Part shown: positions 51,993 through 60,889 of the stretch, piece by piece | Layout: each line of letters begins with the position of its first letter | How positions within the stretch are numbered: position 1 is the stretch's first letter | NCBI GenBank assembly: GCA_017880865.1 | Contig: JADGRL010000004.1 | Span: forward strand, 1-64,000 | Direction of reading: 5' to 3' | Source: Gallionella sp. | GTDB lineage: Bacteria; Pseudomonadota; Gammaproteobacteria; Burkholderiales; Gallionellaceae | DNA length: 64,000 nt | Program-made: the position numbers and the translations under genes | Notes under the pieces: generated by a model | Databases searched by the model: none | What the model was told of the DNA's origin: nothing | What the model saw: only the letters and a program-made list of their open reading frames with translations

Positions 51993-52331
51993 TTAGGCCT
52001 TGAGACAGGAGCTCATGAACTTCTTGCGCTCGTCACCCTTGAGTGCTTTGGTCTTGGCGTCTGCATTGCAAGTCTTCATCTTATCTTGTTGCTTGACCGG
52101 AGCGGCAGCGCTGGCGACAGGCTTGGCATCGGTCTTCGCGGGAGCCGCAGCAGACTTCAACACGTAATCCTTTTTCAGGCATTTGCTCATGAACGCCTTG
52201 CGCTCATCGCCCTTCATGCCTTTGGCTTCTACGTTACAGCCCTTCATTTTTTCCTGTTGCGCGCCCGCGAAAGCCGGAGCCGAAACAGCGAATGTAAAAC
52301 CCAAACATGCCAATGCGATCAGTTTTTTCAT
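51993..52331 (-). CDS. PsiF-repeat exported protein
   Basis: A 112-residue precursor with signal peptide MKKLIALACLGFTFAVSAPAFA. The mature part has two copies of the PsiF repeat: KMKGCNVEAKGMKGDERKAF-MSKCL and KMKTCNADAKTKALKGDERK-KFMSSCL, joined by an Ala/Pro/Lys linker. Each repeat has two cysteines that could form a disulfide. PsiF is a phosphate-starvation-associated periplasmic protein of unknown function in E. coli. A TATAAT with GC-rich discriminator is at 52394-52389. Confidence 0.9.
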   Translation of the reverse strand: MKKLIALACLGFTFAVSAPAFAGAQQEKMKGCNVEAKGMKGDERKAFMSKCLKKDYVLKSAAAPAKTDAKPVASAAAPVKQQDKMKTCNADAKTKALKGDERKKFMSSCLKA

Positions 52332-52388
52332 GGAATTCTCCTTGGTTTAAATCGTTGATTTTGTTCCCCATGCGGCGGAAGCGCGCGC

Positions 52389-52394
52389 ATTATA
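52389..52394 (-). promoter_or_regulatory. -10 box of the PsiF-repeat gene
   Basis: Minus strand TATAAT followed by GCGCGCGC, giving a leader of about 50 nt before the ATG with AAGGAGAATTCC as ribosome site. Confidence 0.55.
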
Positions 52395-52423
52395 GCGAAA
52401 GCTAGGCATTCAATCAGCAACAT

Positions 52424-53146
52424 TTATCGGCTATCTCTTCCAGCCCGCACACCCTTAAGCCAGCGCTCGTACAACCGAGTCGCCACGCTGTTCAAGCGCG
52501 ACAGTTCGTCCGTCATGCTCCGCTGTATCTCAATCGTCGATTGCACCGCCGGACTGGCGCTGCTGGTCTTTACTTCATCGGCGCCCACCTCACACCAAAT
52601 CGCGATCATCTCAACGGTCATCTCGATGTGGCATTGCAGCGCAAGATGACGGCCTATGGCGTAGGCTTGATTAATGCAATAGGCGCTGGACAGCAGGTGC
52701 GTCGCCCCTTGCGGCAAACTGAAGGTTTCGCCGTGCCAGTGAAACGCCTGAAAGTTTTTAATATCGCCAAACCAGCTGCGCGCGATGTCGTTGTTTGAAA
52801 CCTGCACCTCGCCCCAGCCGATTTCCTTGACCGGATTGCGCATCACGACACCGCCCAAGGCCTTGGAGATCAGTTGTCCGCCGAGGCAATGCCCCAACAG
52901 CGGAATGTCTAGCGCGACGGCATCTCGGATCAATGTCTCAACTTTCGGTATCCACGGCAGATCGTCGTTGACGCTCATCGGCCCACCCATGAACACCAGT
53001 CCTGAGTAGGCCGTTGCGCTGGGCGGCACGACATCGCCAGCATCGATTGCGATCAGTTGCCACGGGATACCGCGCTCGTCGAGAAATTCGGCGAAATATC
53101 CGGGGCCTTCGGTTGAAGCATGGCGGAATATCGCGACAGGTTTCAT
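52424..53146 (-). CDS. Class I glutamine amidotransferase (GMP-synthase-like domain)
   Basis: A 240-residue stand-alone triad amidotransferase. LVFMGGPMSVND is the oxyanion region, Cys87 in PLLGHCLGGQLISKALGG the nucleophile, and LQCHIEMTVEMI carries the C-terminal His-Glu pair. Similar proteins are annotated as GMP-synthase-like or gamma-glutamyl hydrolases, but no synthetase domain is present, so substrate is unknown. Bounded by a REP-type element separating it from folE2. Confidence 0.88.
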   Translation of the reverse strand: MKPVAIFRHASTEGPGYFAEFLDERGIPWQLIAIDAGDVVPPSATAYSGLVFMGGPMSVNDDLPWIPKVETLIRDAVALDIPLLGHCLGGQLISKALGGVVMRNPVKEIGWGEVQVSNNDIARSWFGDIKNFQAFHWHGETFSLPQGATHLLSSAYCINQAYAIGRHLALQCHIEMTVEMIAIWCEVGADEVKTSSASPAVQSTIEIQRSMTDELSRLNSVATRLYERWLKGVRAGRDSR

Positions 53147-53150
53147 GTCA

Positions 53151-53240
53151 TGTAGGGGCGTATGCCATAACCAGCGACTTAGTTGGTGTTTTTTGCCAAC
53201 CTAGTCGAATGGCTAGTTGTTTCATCAATACGCCCCTACA
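53151..53240. repeat. Composite REP-like element, contains folE2 stop codon
   Basis: Perfect 13-bp inverted ends TGTAGGGGCGTAT (53151-53163) and ATACGCCCCTACA (53228-53240). Between them is the 47-nt core 53169-53215: AACCAGCGACTT, then AGTTGGT, loop GTTTTTTG, CCAACC and TAGTCGAATGGCTA. The core is shared with 32229-32275, whose ends are of a different REP type. The folE2 stop TAG (53238-53236, minus strand) is bases 2-4 of the GTAG foot. Confidence 0.85.
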
Positions 53241-54027
53241 ATGTTTTGTCCCGCTCGATCAGCGCATAGGCCGAATGGTTATGTATCGACTCGAAGTTCT
53301 CAGACTCGACGATATAGGTATCGATGCGCTCATCGGCATCCAGCACCGCCGCCACGTCGCGCACCATGTCTTCGACGAATTTCGGGTTGTCGTAGGCGCG
53401 TTCGGTGACGAATTTTTCGTCGGGGCGTTTGAGCAAACCGTACAGCTCGCATGAGGCCTGCTCTTCGGCGATGCGCACCACGTCTTCGATCCAGACAAAA
53501 CGGTTGGTGCGCAGCGTGAGCGTGACATGCGAACGCTGGTTATGCGCACCGCGCTCGGAAATCTTTTTCGAGCACGGGCACAGACTGGTAACCGGCACCA
53601 GCACCTTCATCGTGACGCGCGGTTTGCCGTGTACCGTTTCGCCGATCAGCGTGACATCGTAATCGAGCAGGCTTTGCACACCCGACACCGGCGCGGTCTT
53701 GTTCACAAAATACGGGAAGCTCATTTCGAGGTAGCCGGACTGCGCTTCCAGACGCGTCACCATTTCGCGCAGAATGCTCTCGAAGGATTCCACGGAAATC
53801 TCGCGCTCGTGCTCGTTGAGTATCTCGACGAAGCGCGACATGTGCGTGCCCTTGAAATTGTGCGGCAGGTGCACGTACATGTTGAATGTGGCGACCGTGT
53901 GCTGCACGCCGACGCTCTTGTCCTTCACCTTGATCGGATGGCGGATGCCTTTGATGCCGACGCGATCGATCGCCAGATGGCGGGTATCGGCGGAACTTTG
54001 CACGTCGGCAATAGCGGGTACATTCAT
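53236..54027 (-). CDS. folE2: GTP cyclohydrolase I type IB
   Basis: First step of folate (and deazapurine) synthesis, the metal-flexible IB type that replaces FolE. The 263-residue tunnel-fold protein has [46 protein letters not shown] (metal Cys in SLCPCSK) and [15 protein letters not shown]. FolE itself is not in the window. A TATAAT lies at 54066-54061. Confidence 0.95.
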   Translation of the reverse strand: MNVPAIADVQSSADTRHLAIDRVGIKGIRHPIKVKDKSVGVQHTVATFNMYVHLPHNFKGTHMSRFVEILNEHEREISVESFESILREMVTRLEAQSGYLEMSFPYFVNKTAPVSGVQSLLDYDVTLIGETVHGKPRVTMKVLVPVTSLCPCSKKISERGAHNQRSHVTLTLRTNRFVWIEDVVRIAEEQASCELYGLLKRPDEKFVTERAYDNPKFVEDMVRDVAAVLDADERIDTYIVESENFESIHNHSAYALIERDKTL

Positions 54028-54060
54028 GGCAAGCTTTCTATCGGGTTGCGATTATGCGAG

Positions 54061-54066
54061 ATTATA
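54061..54066 (-). promoter_or_regulatory. folE2 -10 box
   Basis: Minus strand GGTTATAATCTCGC contains TATAAT about 34 nt before the folE2 ATG, in the 58-bp gap after dxs. Confidence 0.55.
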
Positions 54067-54085
54067 ACCAATCCCGACCAATTTA

Positions 54086-55951
54086 CTAGGTTGGATAATT
54101 TTTAATGCTGGCAATCAGGCCTTTGGCATCCAGACCGCAATCCGCCAGCATCTGCCCGTGTTCGCCCTGCTCGATGAATCGGTCCGGCAAGCCGAGTTGC
54201 AGCAGCGGAATAACGATGCCGTGCTGTTGCAAACATTCCGCCACCGCGCTGCCCGCACCGCCTTGTATTGTGTTCTCTTCCACGGTCACCAGCAGCTCAT
54301 GTTCGCGCGCCAGACGAAGCACCAATTCGGCATCCAGCGGTTTGACGAAACGCATGTTCGCCACCGTCGCATCAAGTTGTTCTGCCGCAGCCAGCGCAGG
54401 CGCCAGCATGGTACCGAATGCCAGTATCGCCACTCGACGACCCTCACGGCGCAACTCGCCACGACCGACAGGCAGAGCACTCATTTCGTTTTTGATCGCC
54501 ACGCCCGGCCCGGTGCCGCGGGGATAACGCACCGCGCTCGGCGTGTTCAACAGCATGGCGGTATATAACATTTGACGGCATTCGTTCTCGTCAGCGGGAG
54601 CCATCACCGTCATGTTCGGGATGCAGCGCAAGAATGACAGATCGAAACTGCCCGCATGGGTCGCGCCATCCGCGCCGACCAGCCCGCCGCGATCGATCGC
54701 CAAAATCACAGGCAGGTTCTGGATCGCGATGTCGTGTATGAGTTGATCGTAAGCGCGCTGCAAGAAGGTCGAATAGATCGCCACCACCGGCTTGTAACCA
54801 TCGCAGGCTAATCCAGCGGCGAATGTCAGAGCGTGCTGTTCGGCGATGCCGACATCGAAATAACGTGCAGGAAAACGCCCGGAAAATTCCGCCATGCCCG
54901 AGCCTTCGCACATCGCCGGGGTAATGCCCACCAAACGTTCATCCTGTGCCGCCATGTCGCACAGCCACTGTCCGAACACTTCGGTATATGTTGGATTCGC
55001 AGTCAGCCCTTCGACGTGGTTAGGGACAGGCTTGGCGGTGATACCCTGAATGCGGTCGAACTTGCCCACGCCGTGATACAGCAGACAATCCTGTTCGGCC
55101 AGCGCGTAGCCACGGCCCTTTTGCGTGACGATGTGCAGAAATTGCGGGCCTTCGAGTTGGCGGATGTTGCTCAAGGTATCCAGCAATACGTCCAGGTCAT
55201 GACCGTCGATCGGTCCGATATAGTTGAAACCGAATTCCTCGAACAGGGTACTCGGTGTCACCATGCCTTTGACGTGTTCTTCGGCGCGCTTGGCGAATTC
55301 CAGCACCGGCGGCATACCCTTCAACACCTTTTCGCTGCCGCGCCGCACCGCCGCATAAAATCGACCCGACATCAGACGGGCCAGATAATTGTTCAGCGCG
55401 CCTACGGGGCGCGAAATCGACATATCGTTGTCGTTGAGTATCACCAGCAGATTCGCATCCATCGCACCGGCGTTGTTCAGCGCCTCGAACGCCATACCGC
55501 CGGTCAGCGCGCCATCGCCGATGATCGCCACAGAACGGCGCTCGGAGCCTTGCAGTTTTGCCGCCACCGCCATGCCCAGTGCCGCCGAAATCGAGGTGCT
55601 GGAATGCCCGGTGCCGAAGGTGTCATACGGGCTTTCTTCGCGCTTCGGGAAACCGGCGATGCCGCCCGCCATGCGCAAATGGCTCATCGCCTCGCGCCGT
55701 CCGGTCAGAATTTTGTGCGTATAGGTCTGATGGCCCACATCCCAGACCAGCTTGTCTTCCGGCGTATCGAAAATGGTGTGCAGCGCGATGGTCAACTCGA
55801 CCGTGCCCAGATTGGAGGATAAATGCCCGCCGGTATGGCTGACCGATTCGACCAGAAATTCGCGCAACTCACTCGCCAATTGCGGCAACTGCTCGCGCTC
55901 CAACGCACGCAGCTCGCCGGGGGTGTTGATGGTATCAAGTAAGGTGTACAT
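54086..55951 (-). CDS. dxs: 1-deoxy-D-xylulose-5-phosphate synthase
   Basis: Thiamine-diphosphate enzyme starting the MEP isoprenoid pathway. The 621-residue chain shows [21 protein letters not shown] (His for proton relay), [18 protein letters not shown] with [10 protein letters not shown] (ThDP/Mg), [17 protein letters not shown] and [19 protein letters not shown] at 55951 shares its A with the ispA stop. Confidence 0.97.
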   Translation of the reverse strand: MYTLLDTINTPGELRALEREQLPQLASELREFLVESVSHTGGHLSSNLGTVELTIALHTIFDTPEDKLVWDVGHQTYTHKILTGRREAMSHLRMAGGIAGFPKREESPYDTFGTGHSSTSISAALGMAVAAKLQGSERRSVAIIGDGALTGGMAFEALNNAGAMDANLLVILNDNDMSISRPVGALNNYLARLMSGRFYAAVRRGSEKVLKGMPPVLEFAKRAEEHVKGMVTPSTLFEEFGFNYIGPIDGHDLDVLLDTLSNIRQLEGPQFLHIVTQKGRGYALAEQDCLLYHGVGKFDRIQGITAKPVPNHVEGLTANPTYTEVFGQWLCDMAAQDERLVGITPAMCEGSGMAEFSGRFPARYFDVGIAEQHALTFAAGLACDGYKPVVAIYSTFLQRAYDQLIHDIAIQNLPVILAIDRGGLVGADGATHAGSFDLSFLRCIPNMTVMAPADENECRQMLYTAMLLNTPSAVRYPRGTGPGVAIKNEMSALPVGRGELRREGRRVAILAFGTMLAPALAAAEQLDATVANMRFVKPLDAELVLRLAREHELLVTVEENTIQGGAGSAVAECLQQHGIVIPLLQLGLPDRFIEQGEHGQMLADCGLDAKGLIASIKNYPT

Positions 55952-56841
55952 CAAAACTTTCGCAATACGATGAAGTCGGCAAGTTCACGCAAACGCTGTG
56001 CGGAATCGCCGAATTCAGCCAGTGTTTCCAATGCTTCCCTGTGCAGGCGACTAGCCATGTTTCGAGCCTCATTTATTCCCAGCAGGCTGACGTAAGTCGG
56101 CTTGTCGTTGTCGGCATCCTTGCCCGCCGTCTTGCCCAGCGTGGCGGTATCCGCCTCGCAGTCCAGCACATCGTCCACCACCTGAAACGCCAGTCCGATC
56201 AGCTTGCCGAAACGATCAAGCTGGGCTAATTGCGCAGGCGAGACAGAACCGCATTGCGCGCCCAGCATCACCGCCGCACGGATCAACGCGCCGGTCTTGT
56301 GGATGTGCATGAATTCCAGTTCAGGGAGTGTGAGCGACTTGCCCACGCTGGAAAGATCGATCGCCTGCCCGCCCGCCATGCCGCGCGATCCTGTGGCCAC
56401 CGCCAGCAGCTTGATCATTTCCAGCTGGCTGGCCGCGTCAGCGCTCAAACGATGTTCCGCGAGCAGCTGAAATGCCAGCGTTTGCAGGCTGTCGCCGACC
56501 AGCAACGCGGTCGCATCATCATATTGCACATGGCAGGTCGGTTTGCCACGGCGCAACACATCGTCATCCATGCACGGCATGTCGTCATGCACCAGCGAAT
56601 AGGCGTGGATCAGTTCGACCGCTGCCGCCGCGATATTGACACGCTTGACATCCGCACCCACCAGCTCGCCTGCGGCAAACGCCAGCAACGGTCGCACGCG
56701 TTTGCCGCCGTCCAGCACCGCGTAGCGCATCGCCTCATGCAAGCGCTGCGGGGCGACTTCAGCACGCGGCAACAGCTCGCGCAACACGCCCTCGAAGCGC
56801 ACCTGATGGGCCGCGATCCAGCCTTGAAAATCAGAGGCCAT
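55951..56841 (-). CDS. ispA: Farnesyl diphosphate synthase
   Basis: Condenses IPP with allylic diphosphates to FPP. From ATG 56841 the chain is 296 residues; an ATG at 56862 inside xseB would add seven. The first Asp-rich motif is [20 protein letters not shown], the second [13 protein letters not shown], with GGKRVRPLL for IPP binding. Two small-to-bulky residues before DDMPCMDD fit a C15-forming enzyme. Confidence 0.96.
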   Translation of the reverse strand: MASDFQGWIAAHQVRFEGVLRELLPRAEVAPQRLHEAMRYAVLDGGKRVRPLLAFAAGELVGADVKRVNIAAAAVELIHAYSLVHDDMPCMDDDVLRRGKPTCHVQYDDATALLVGDSLQTLAFQLLAEHRLSADAASQLEMIKLLAVATGSRGMAGGQAIDLSSVGKSLTLPELEFMHIHKTGALIRAAVMLGAQCGSVSPAQLAQLDRFGKLIGLAFQVVDDVLDCEADTATLGKTAGKDADNDKPTYVSLLGINEARNMASRLHREALETLAEFGDSAQRLRELADFIVLRKF

Positions 56842-56842
56842 C

Positions 56843-57085
56843 TTAATTTTGCCCAGCGTCATTATTCGTTGAGAAATCTTTCAGCACGCCGTCTTCCAGC
56901 ACGCGCACCTGCTGCTGCGCGTCTTCAAGACGGGTGCGGCAGAACGACAACAGCTCCGCGCCGCGTTTATAAGCCGCCAGCGAATCTTCCAGCGACAAAT
57001 TGCCCGCCTCCATATCGGCGACGATTTGCTCAAGCTCGGCCATGGACGATTCGAAGCCCGGCGTTTTTTGCGATTTACCAGCCAT
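56843..57085 (-). CDS. xseB: Exodeoxyribonuclease VII small subunit
   Basis: An 80-residue helical subunit with FESSMAELEQIVADMEAGNLSLEDSLAAYKRG (seen as AELEQIVADMEAGNLSLED and SLAAYKRGAELL) and RLEDAQQQVRVLEDG. It precedes ispA and dxs as in many proteobacteria. Confidence 0.95.
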   Translation of the reverse strand: MAGKSQKTPGFESSMAELEQIVADMEAGNLSLEDSLAAYKRGAELLSFCRTRLEDAQQQVRVLEDGVLKDFSTNNDAGQN

Positions 57086-57318
57086 AAAAAACCTCTATTT
57101 GTGGATACCGCTATAAATACAAACTCAAATCATGATGAAACCACGGGTGGGACTGAGCGATACCGTGTCGTGACGGGGTTTTGATTTAGCGAGCTACCCT
57201 TGAGAAAGACCGGCATTTTACCCAACGCACTCCGACTGAGCCAATTTTTGTTGCCCCCCCCATTAATTTCGGGGACAATCCCTAACTTACGTCGCATCAG
57301 AATATAGAATATTAAGGC

Positions 57319-58416
57319 ATGTCCGATATCGCCCTCATCAATCAACTCACCCCGGCTCAGGTTCAACCGCCGCTAGACTGGTACTTTAACCCCAAGGCGC
57401 TGGAAGCAGAGCAGCGCCTGCTATTCGAGCAAGGGCCGAATTACGTCGGGCATGAGCTGATGGTTCCCAATCTGGGCGACTATCAGGTGTTGGCCGGCGA
57501 GGCACAGATGCTGGTGCGCAATCCGAACGGCGTGGAGCTGCTCAGCAACATCTGCCGCCACCGTCAGGCCACGATGCTGCAAGGGCGCGGCAACGCGCAA
57601 CACATCGTCTGCCCGCTGCATCGCTGGACTTATGAAACCAACGGGAAGCTGCTCGGCGCGCCGCACTTCCCCGAAAATCCCTGCCTGCATCTGAACAAAT
57701 CGCCGCTGCAAAACTGGAACGGCCTGCTGTTCTCGGGCAAGCGCGACATCGCAAAAGACCTAGCCCGAGTCGGCGTGATGCAGGAAATCGACTTCTCCGG
57801 CTACATGCTCGATCGCGTGCAAGTGGACGAATACGCGTTCAACTGGAAGACCTTCATCGAGGTGTATCTGGAAGACTACCATGTCGTGCCGTTCCATCCG
57901 GGCCTAGGCAACTTCGTCGATTGCGACGATCTGAAATGGGAATTCGGCGAACAGTACAGCGTGCAGACCGTCGGCATCCGTAACGGCTTGCGCAAGACCG
58001 GCAGCGATGTGTACGGCAAATGGCAGGAACAAGTGTTGCGCTATCACGGCGGCAAGCTGCCCAAATACGGCGCGATCTGGCTGACCTATTACCCCAACAT
58101 CATGGTCGAGTGGTATCCGGGCACGCTGGTCGTCAGCACCCTGGTGCCGCGCGGCGTGGATGCCTGCACCAACATCGTCGAGTTTTATTACCTCGAAGAC
58201 ATCGTTCTGTTCGAGCGCGAATATGTCGAAGCCGAACAGAAAGCCTATAACGAAACCGCCGTCGAGGACGACATCATTTGTCTCAGGATGCATCAGGGAC
58301 GAAAATCGCTGTACCAGCGCGGCATCGAAGAACACGGCCCCTACCAGTCGCCCACCGAAGACGGCATGCTGCACTTTCACGAGTACCTGCGCCGCAATCT
58401 GAGTTCTCATCTCTAA
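57319..58416 (+). CDS. Rieske-type oxygenase, alpha-subunit-like
   Basis: A 365-residue iron-sulfur oxygenase component. The Rieske cluster ligands are C79, H81, C98 and H101 (ICRHRQATM, IVCPLHRWTY). The mononuclear iron histidines are H188 and H193 in EVYLEDYHVVPFHPG, with an acidic third ligand expected near the end. It resembles aromatic-ring-hydroxylating dioxygenase alpha subunits and choline-monooxygenase-like proteins. No beta subunit, ferredoxin or reductase is adjacent, so substrate and partner are open. The 233-bp gap upstream (57086-57318) must hold its promoter; none is convincing. Confidence 0.88.
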   Translation: MSDIALINQLTPAQVQPPLDWYFNPKALEAEQRLLFEQGPNYVGHELMVPNLGDYQVLAGEAQMLVRNPNGVELLSNICRHRQATMLQGRGNAQHIVCPLHRWTYETNGKLLGAPHFPENPCLHLNKSPLQNWNGLLFSGKRDIAKDLARVGVMQEIDFSGYMLDRVQVDEYAFNWKTFIEVYLEDYHVVPFHPGLGNFVDCDDLKWEFGEQYSVQTVGIRNGLRKTGSDVYGKWQEQVLRYHGGKLPKYGAIWLTYYPNIMVEWYPGTLVVSTLVPRGVDACTNIVEFYYLEDIVLFEREYVEAEQKAYNETAVEDDIICLRMHQGRKSLYQRGIEEHGPYQSPTEDGMLHFHEYLRRNLSSHL

Positions 58417-58426
58417 ACCATTCCGC

Positions 58427-59281
58427 ATGGGCGCGTTGTGGATGCTGGTCGCCAGTTTGCTGTTCGCCTGCATGGGGGTGTTCGTCAAACTCGGCGCAGC
58501 GTATTTCTCTCATATTGAGCTGGTGTTCTACCGCTCGTTCTTCGGCTTGGTGCTGGTCTTTCTGATCATGCGTTCACAGTGCGTCGGCGTGGCCACACAC
58601 TATTGGCGCGCCCACCTGTGGCGCGGCATTTCCGGCTCGCTCGCGCTGGCGCTGTTCTTCTACTGCATCACCGTACTGCCACTCGCCACCGCCGTCACGC
58701 TCAACTACACCGCGCCGCTGTTTCTCACGCTGCTGACGATACTGGTGTTCAAGGATAAATTTCATCTGCCGCTGACCCTCGCGATCGCGCTCGGATTCGG
58801 CGGCGTGGTACTGCTGCTGCACCCGACGTTGCAACGCGATCAACTGCTGCCCGGCCTGCTCGGCCTGATCTCCGGCTTGCTCGCCGCAGTCGCCTATCTC
58901 AACGTCAAACAACTCGGCGTCATCGGCGAACCGGAAACGCGTACCGTATTTTATTTCAGCCTGATCGCCACGATCGGCAGCGGCGTGTGGATGCTGTTCG
59001 GCACGACGCATACCATCACCCCACAAGGCGCAGCTATCCTGTTAGGTCTGGGCGGCACCGGCACCTTGGCGCAACTCGCGATGACCCGCGCCTATCGCAT
59101 CGGAAACACGCTGGTGGTCGGCAGTCTGGCGTACAGCACTATCATATTCGCCAGCCTGTTCGGCATGATGCTGTGGCATGAAATATTGCCGCTGACCAGT
59201 TGGCTGGGCATGGCTCTCATCATCGCGGGTGGTGTGTTAAGCTTACGCCTGACACCCAAACACCCGTCTCAAAAACCATAA
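58427..59281 (+). CDS. EamA-family (DMT) transporter
   Basis: A 284-residue inner-membrane protein with ten hydrophobic spans formed by two EamA repeats. Family cues are LLFACMGVFVKLGAAYFSHIELVFYRSFFGLVLV, GISGSLALALFFYCITVLPLATAVTLNYTAPLF (seen as LATAVTLNYTAPLFLTLL) and GTLAQLAMTRAYRIG. Substrate cannot be read from sequence. It begins 10 bp after the Rieske gene and is probably co-transcribed. Confidence 0.9.
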   Translation: MGALWMLVASLLFACMGVFVKLGAAYFSHIELVFYRSFFGLVLVFLIMRSQCVGVATHYWRAHLWRGISGSLALALFFYCITVLPLATAVTLNYTAPLFLTLLTILVFKDKFHLPLTLAIALGFGGVVLLLHPTLQRDQLLPGLLGLISGLLAAVAYLNVKQLGVIGEPETRTVFYFSLIATIGSGVWMLFGTTHTITPQGAAILLGLGGTGTLAQLAMTRAYRIGNTLVVGSLAYSTIIFASLFGMMLWHEILPLTSWLGMALIIAGGVLSLRLTPKHPSQKP

Positions 59282-59293
59282 GCGAGCAGAAAA

Positions 59294-59641
59294 ATGATCA
59301 CCATCGAACAAACCGAAAACCTCGTCAACATCGCCGTGCTGGGCGAATTCACGATCGCCGACTTCAAGACGTTTGAAGAGCAGTCCTTATACAAACTGAA
59401 ATTCCCCGGCGAACTGAACCTGCTGCTCGACCTGCGCGCGATGGTCAGCTACACCGTGGACGTGGCCTGGGAAGACATCAAATTCTTCAAGCGCGAACAC
59501 GACCACGACTTCAGCAAAATCGCCATCGTCACCGACAACCAGTGGATCACCTGGGCAGCTTGGCTGTCGCGCACCTTCATCAATGCCGACATGCGCGTGT
59601 TTGCCGATTACAAAGAAGCGCAGGCCTGGGTTCAAGGTTAA
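59294..59641 (+). CDS. SpoIIAA-like (STAS-fold) protein
   Basis: A 115-residue protein of the SpoIIAA-like/DUF3478 family: MITIEQTENLVNIAVLGEFT, LNLLLDLRAMVSY, KIAIVTDNQWITWAAWLS and a terminal VFADYKEAQAWV. The alpha/beta pattern is that of STAS-like domains without an obvious phosphorylatable Ser. Function is unknown. It ends 39 bp before the integron cassette segment. Confidence 0.85.
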   Translation: MITIEQTENLVNIAVLGEFTIADFKTFEEQSLYKLKFPGELNLLLDLRAMVSYTVDVAWEDIKFFKREHDHDFSKIAIVTDNQWITWAAWLSRTFINADMRVFADYKEAQAWVQG

Positions 59642-59650
59642 AAAAATCAG

Positions 59651-59686
59651 GCGGGCACGCTTCAGGGTGGCTACCTTACGTTAGAG
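59651..59686 (+). repeat. Left boundary of the cassette array (R' box with partial attC-like arm)
   Basis: GTTAGAG at 59680-59686 is the recombination point at which cassette 1 begins. The bases before it (GGTGGCTACCTTAC) look like the right arm of an attC or attI, but no matching left arm is found, so the left site is truncated or is a non-integron insertion point. Confidence 0.55.
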
Positions 59687-59696
59687 AGCAAACATA

Positions 59697-60002
59697 ATGC
59701 TCATGGAATTTGCTCGGAATATTAGCAATGGCGCTCATCTCTACTGGCATCGCCGTATTTCCACATACCCTATTCGTTGGCTCGTGCTTCTTTTTGCGTT
59801 TTGTGTCGTGGAGGTACTTTTGGTCGCTGTCGTTAGCGGTGAGTTTGCGCTTGCGTGGTTTGCGATTGGGGTAAGTTTTTTGGTCGGTGACATCACCACT
59901 CTAATCAAAATAGCGAGGTGTCGTAATTGCGGGTTTGTCGTTGTGCCTGCTCCAACGTATCGTAAAGCGTGCCCGTCGTGCGGTCACATAATGCAACCAT
60001 GA
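59697..60002 (+). CDS. Cassette-encoded membrane protein with zinc-ribbon tail
   Basis: A 101-residue protein, unrecognised. It has two adjacent hydrophobic spans (WLVLLFAFCVVEVLLVAVV and FALAWFAIGVSFLVGDITTL) and a C-terminal four-cysteine zinc-ribbon motif, C75-x2-C78 (CRNCGF) and C92-x2-C95 (CPSCGH). The gene starts 16 bp inside cassette 1 and ends at its attC, the normal layout for a cassette gene. Base use is more AT-rich than the surrounding genome. A second ATG lies two codons downstream. Confidence 0.75.
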   Translation: MLMEFARNISNGAHLYWHRRISTYPIRWLVLLFAFCVVEVLLVAVVSGEFALAWFAIGVSFLVGDITTLIKIARCRNCGFVVVPAPTYRKACPSCGHIMQP

Positions 60003-60012
60003 GCGCAGGGCT

Positions 60013-60076
60013 CTCTACCCCCGCGGTCAAGCTAGACTGCGCTGATAAAGCCCAGCGCAGCCCCTTCACGTTAGAC
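60013..60076 (+). repeat. attC site of cassette 1
   Basis: R'' box CTCTACC (60013-60019) and R' box GTTAGAC (60070-60076; crossover after 60070). The inside is palindromic: CTGCGCTG (60037-60044) pairs with CAGCGCAG (60053-60060). GCTCTCTACC is the inverse of the cassette's opening GTTAGAGAGC at 9 of 10 positions. Confidence 0.85.
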
Positions 60077-60096
60077 CACAGTACGAAACCTATGCC

Positions 60097-60444
60097 ATGT
60101 CGATAAACTGGAAAACACGCTCACCTTTTTTTGGGCTCATACTCATACTGATACTGCAATTGGCATTTTCTGTAAGTTGTTTCTATTTTCATTACAAGTT
60201 TCAAGCCATCGCCACTAATCGAGCCGCAGCAAACGAAAGGCTAGAAACGAAGTTTCACGACATCAATTGTGATCGTATCAATAAGGAAGCCGTCATCGAA
60301 GTGATAAAGGGTTCTGTTACAGATGCAGAAAGCATTTCAGAGCTTTTTTTATATTGCGGTATTTTTATTGGTTGGACAGCTGGCTTTGCTTTGTTATCGC
60401 TTCTCAGTCTAAGAAAGAAATATGTTGCGAATAGTCCAGTCTAA
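60097..60444 (+). CDS. Cassette-encoded membrane protein, unknown function
   Basis: A 115-residue protein, unrecognised. One span near the N-terminus (FFGLILILILQLAFSVSCFYF), a polar, probably periplasmic middle with two cysteines-bearing segments (FHDINCDRINKEAVIEV), and a second span near the C-terminus (LFLYCGIFIGWTAGFALLSL). The stop codon TAA lies within the R'' box of attC2, leaving no spare DNA in the cassette. The gene begins 27 bp inside cassette 2. Confidence 0.75.
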   Translation: MSINWKTRSPFFGLILILILQLAFSVSCFYFHYKFQAIATNRAAANERLETKFHDINCDRINKEAVIEVIKGSVTDAESISELFLYCGIFIGWTAGFALLSLLSLRKKYVANSPV

Positions 60445-60495
60445 CCCTGCGCTCAAGCGGGACTGCGCAAGAGCGCGCAGCTTAGCTCGTTAGAG
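60439..60495 (+). repeat. attC site of cassette 2
   Basis: R'' box GTCTAAC (60439-60445) and R' box GTTAGAG (60489-60495; crossover after 60489). CTGCGC (60463-60468) and GCGCAG (60475-60480) form the inner stem, and AGCGGGACTGCGC/GCGCAGCTTAGCTC are typical arms. R'' is the exact complement of GTTAGAC, which opens this cassette at 60070. Confidence 0.9.
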
Positions 60496-60523
60496 TTACG
60501 GGACTATTTGAGGCGCTATCAAA

Positions 60524-60889
60524 ATGAAAAAACTTCTGTGGTTTAACGCAATTGTGACGGTGTTTTTTCTCCTCACCTCGCTAGGTATCTACGGATGGTG
60601 GAATTTTACCGCCTCACGACCACTCCTAAAACAGCTTCCGCAAGTCACAATCGAGAACGCCAAAACGATGACGGATTTGGATCATTTGCGAAAATTAAAT
60701 CTTCTATTGATCGACAAAAGTCGAATAGAGGTCGCTGGAATAAACGATGTTATAGAGAAATCTGTGAAAGCAAATGAAAGCCTTGCGCAAATGGTATTCA
60801 TTCTTTTCCTAGTGAACAGCGTTTGGCTGTATCGGTTGCTGCATGCTCAGCCCCTTAATAAATCCGGCGATGATAGCTCTAACGCTTAA
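60524..60889 (+). CDS. Cassette-encoded membrane protein, unknown function
   Basis: A 121-residue protein, unrecognised. N-terminal span LLWFNAIVTVFFLLTSLGIYGWW, a helical soluble middle (MTDLDHLRKLNLLLIDKSR, AGINDVIEKSVKANESL) and a C-terminal span MVFILFLVNSVWLYRLL. Topology resembles the protein of cassette 2, but without clear sequence identity. It starts 34 bp inside cassette 3; the stop codon overlaps the start of the attC3 arm. Confidence 0.75.
   Translation: MKKLLWFNAIVTVFFLLTSLGIYGWWNFTASRPLLKQLPQVTIENAKTMTDLDHLRKLNLLLIDKSRIEVAGINDVIEKSVKANESLAQMVFILFLVNSVWLYRLLHAQPLNKSGDDSSNA

Noticed and set aside
57130..57366. 78-residue minus-strand frame upstream of the Rieske gene
   Set aside because: Overlaps the Rieske start codon, has no ribosome site and no recognisable sequence.
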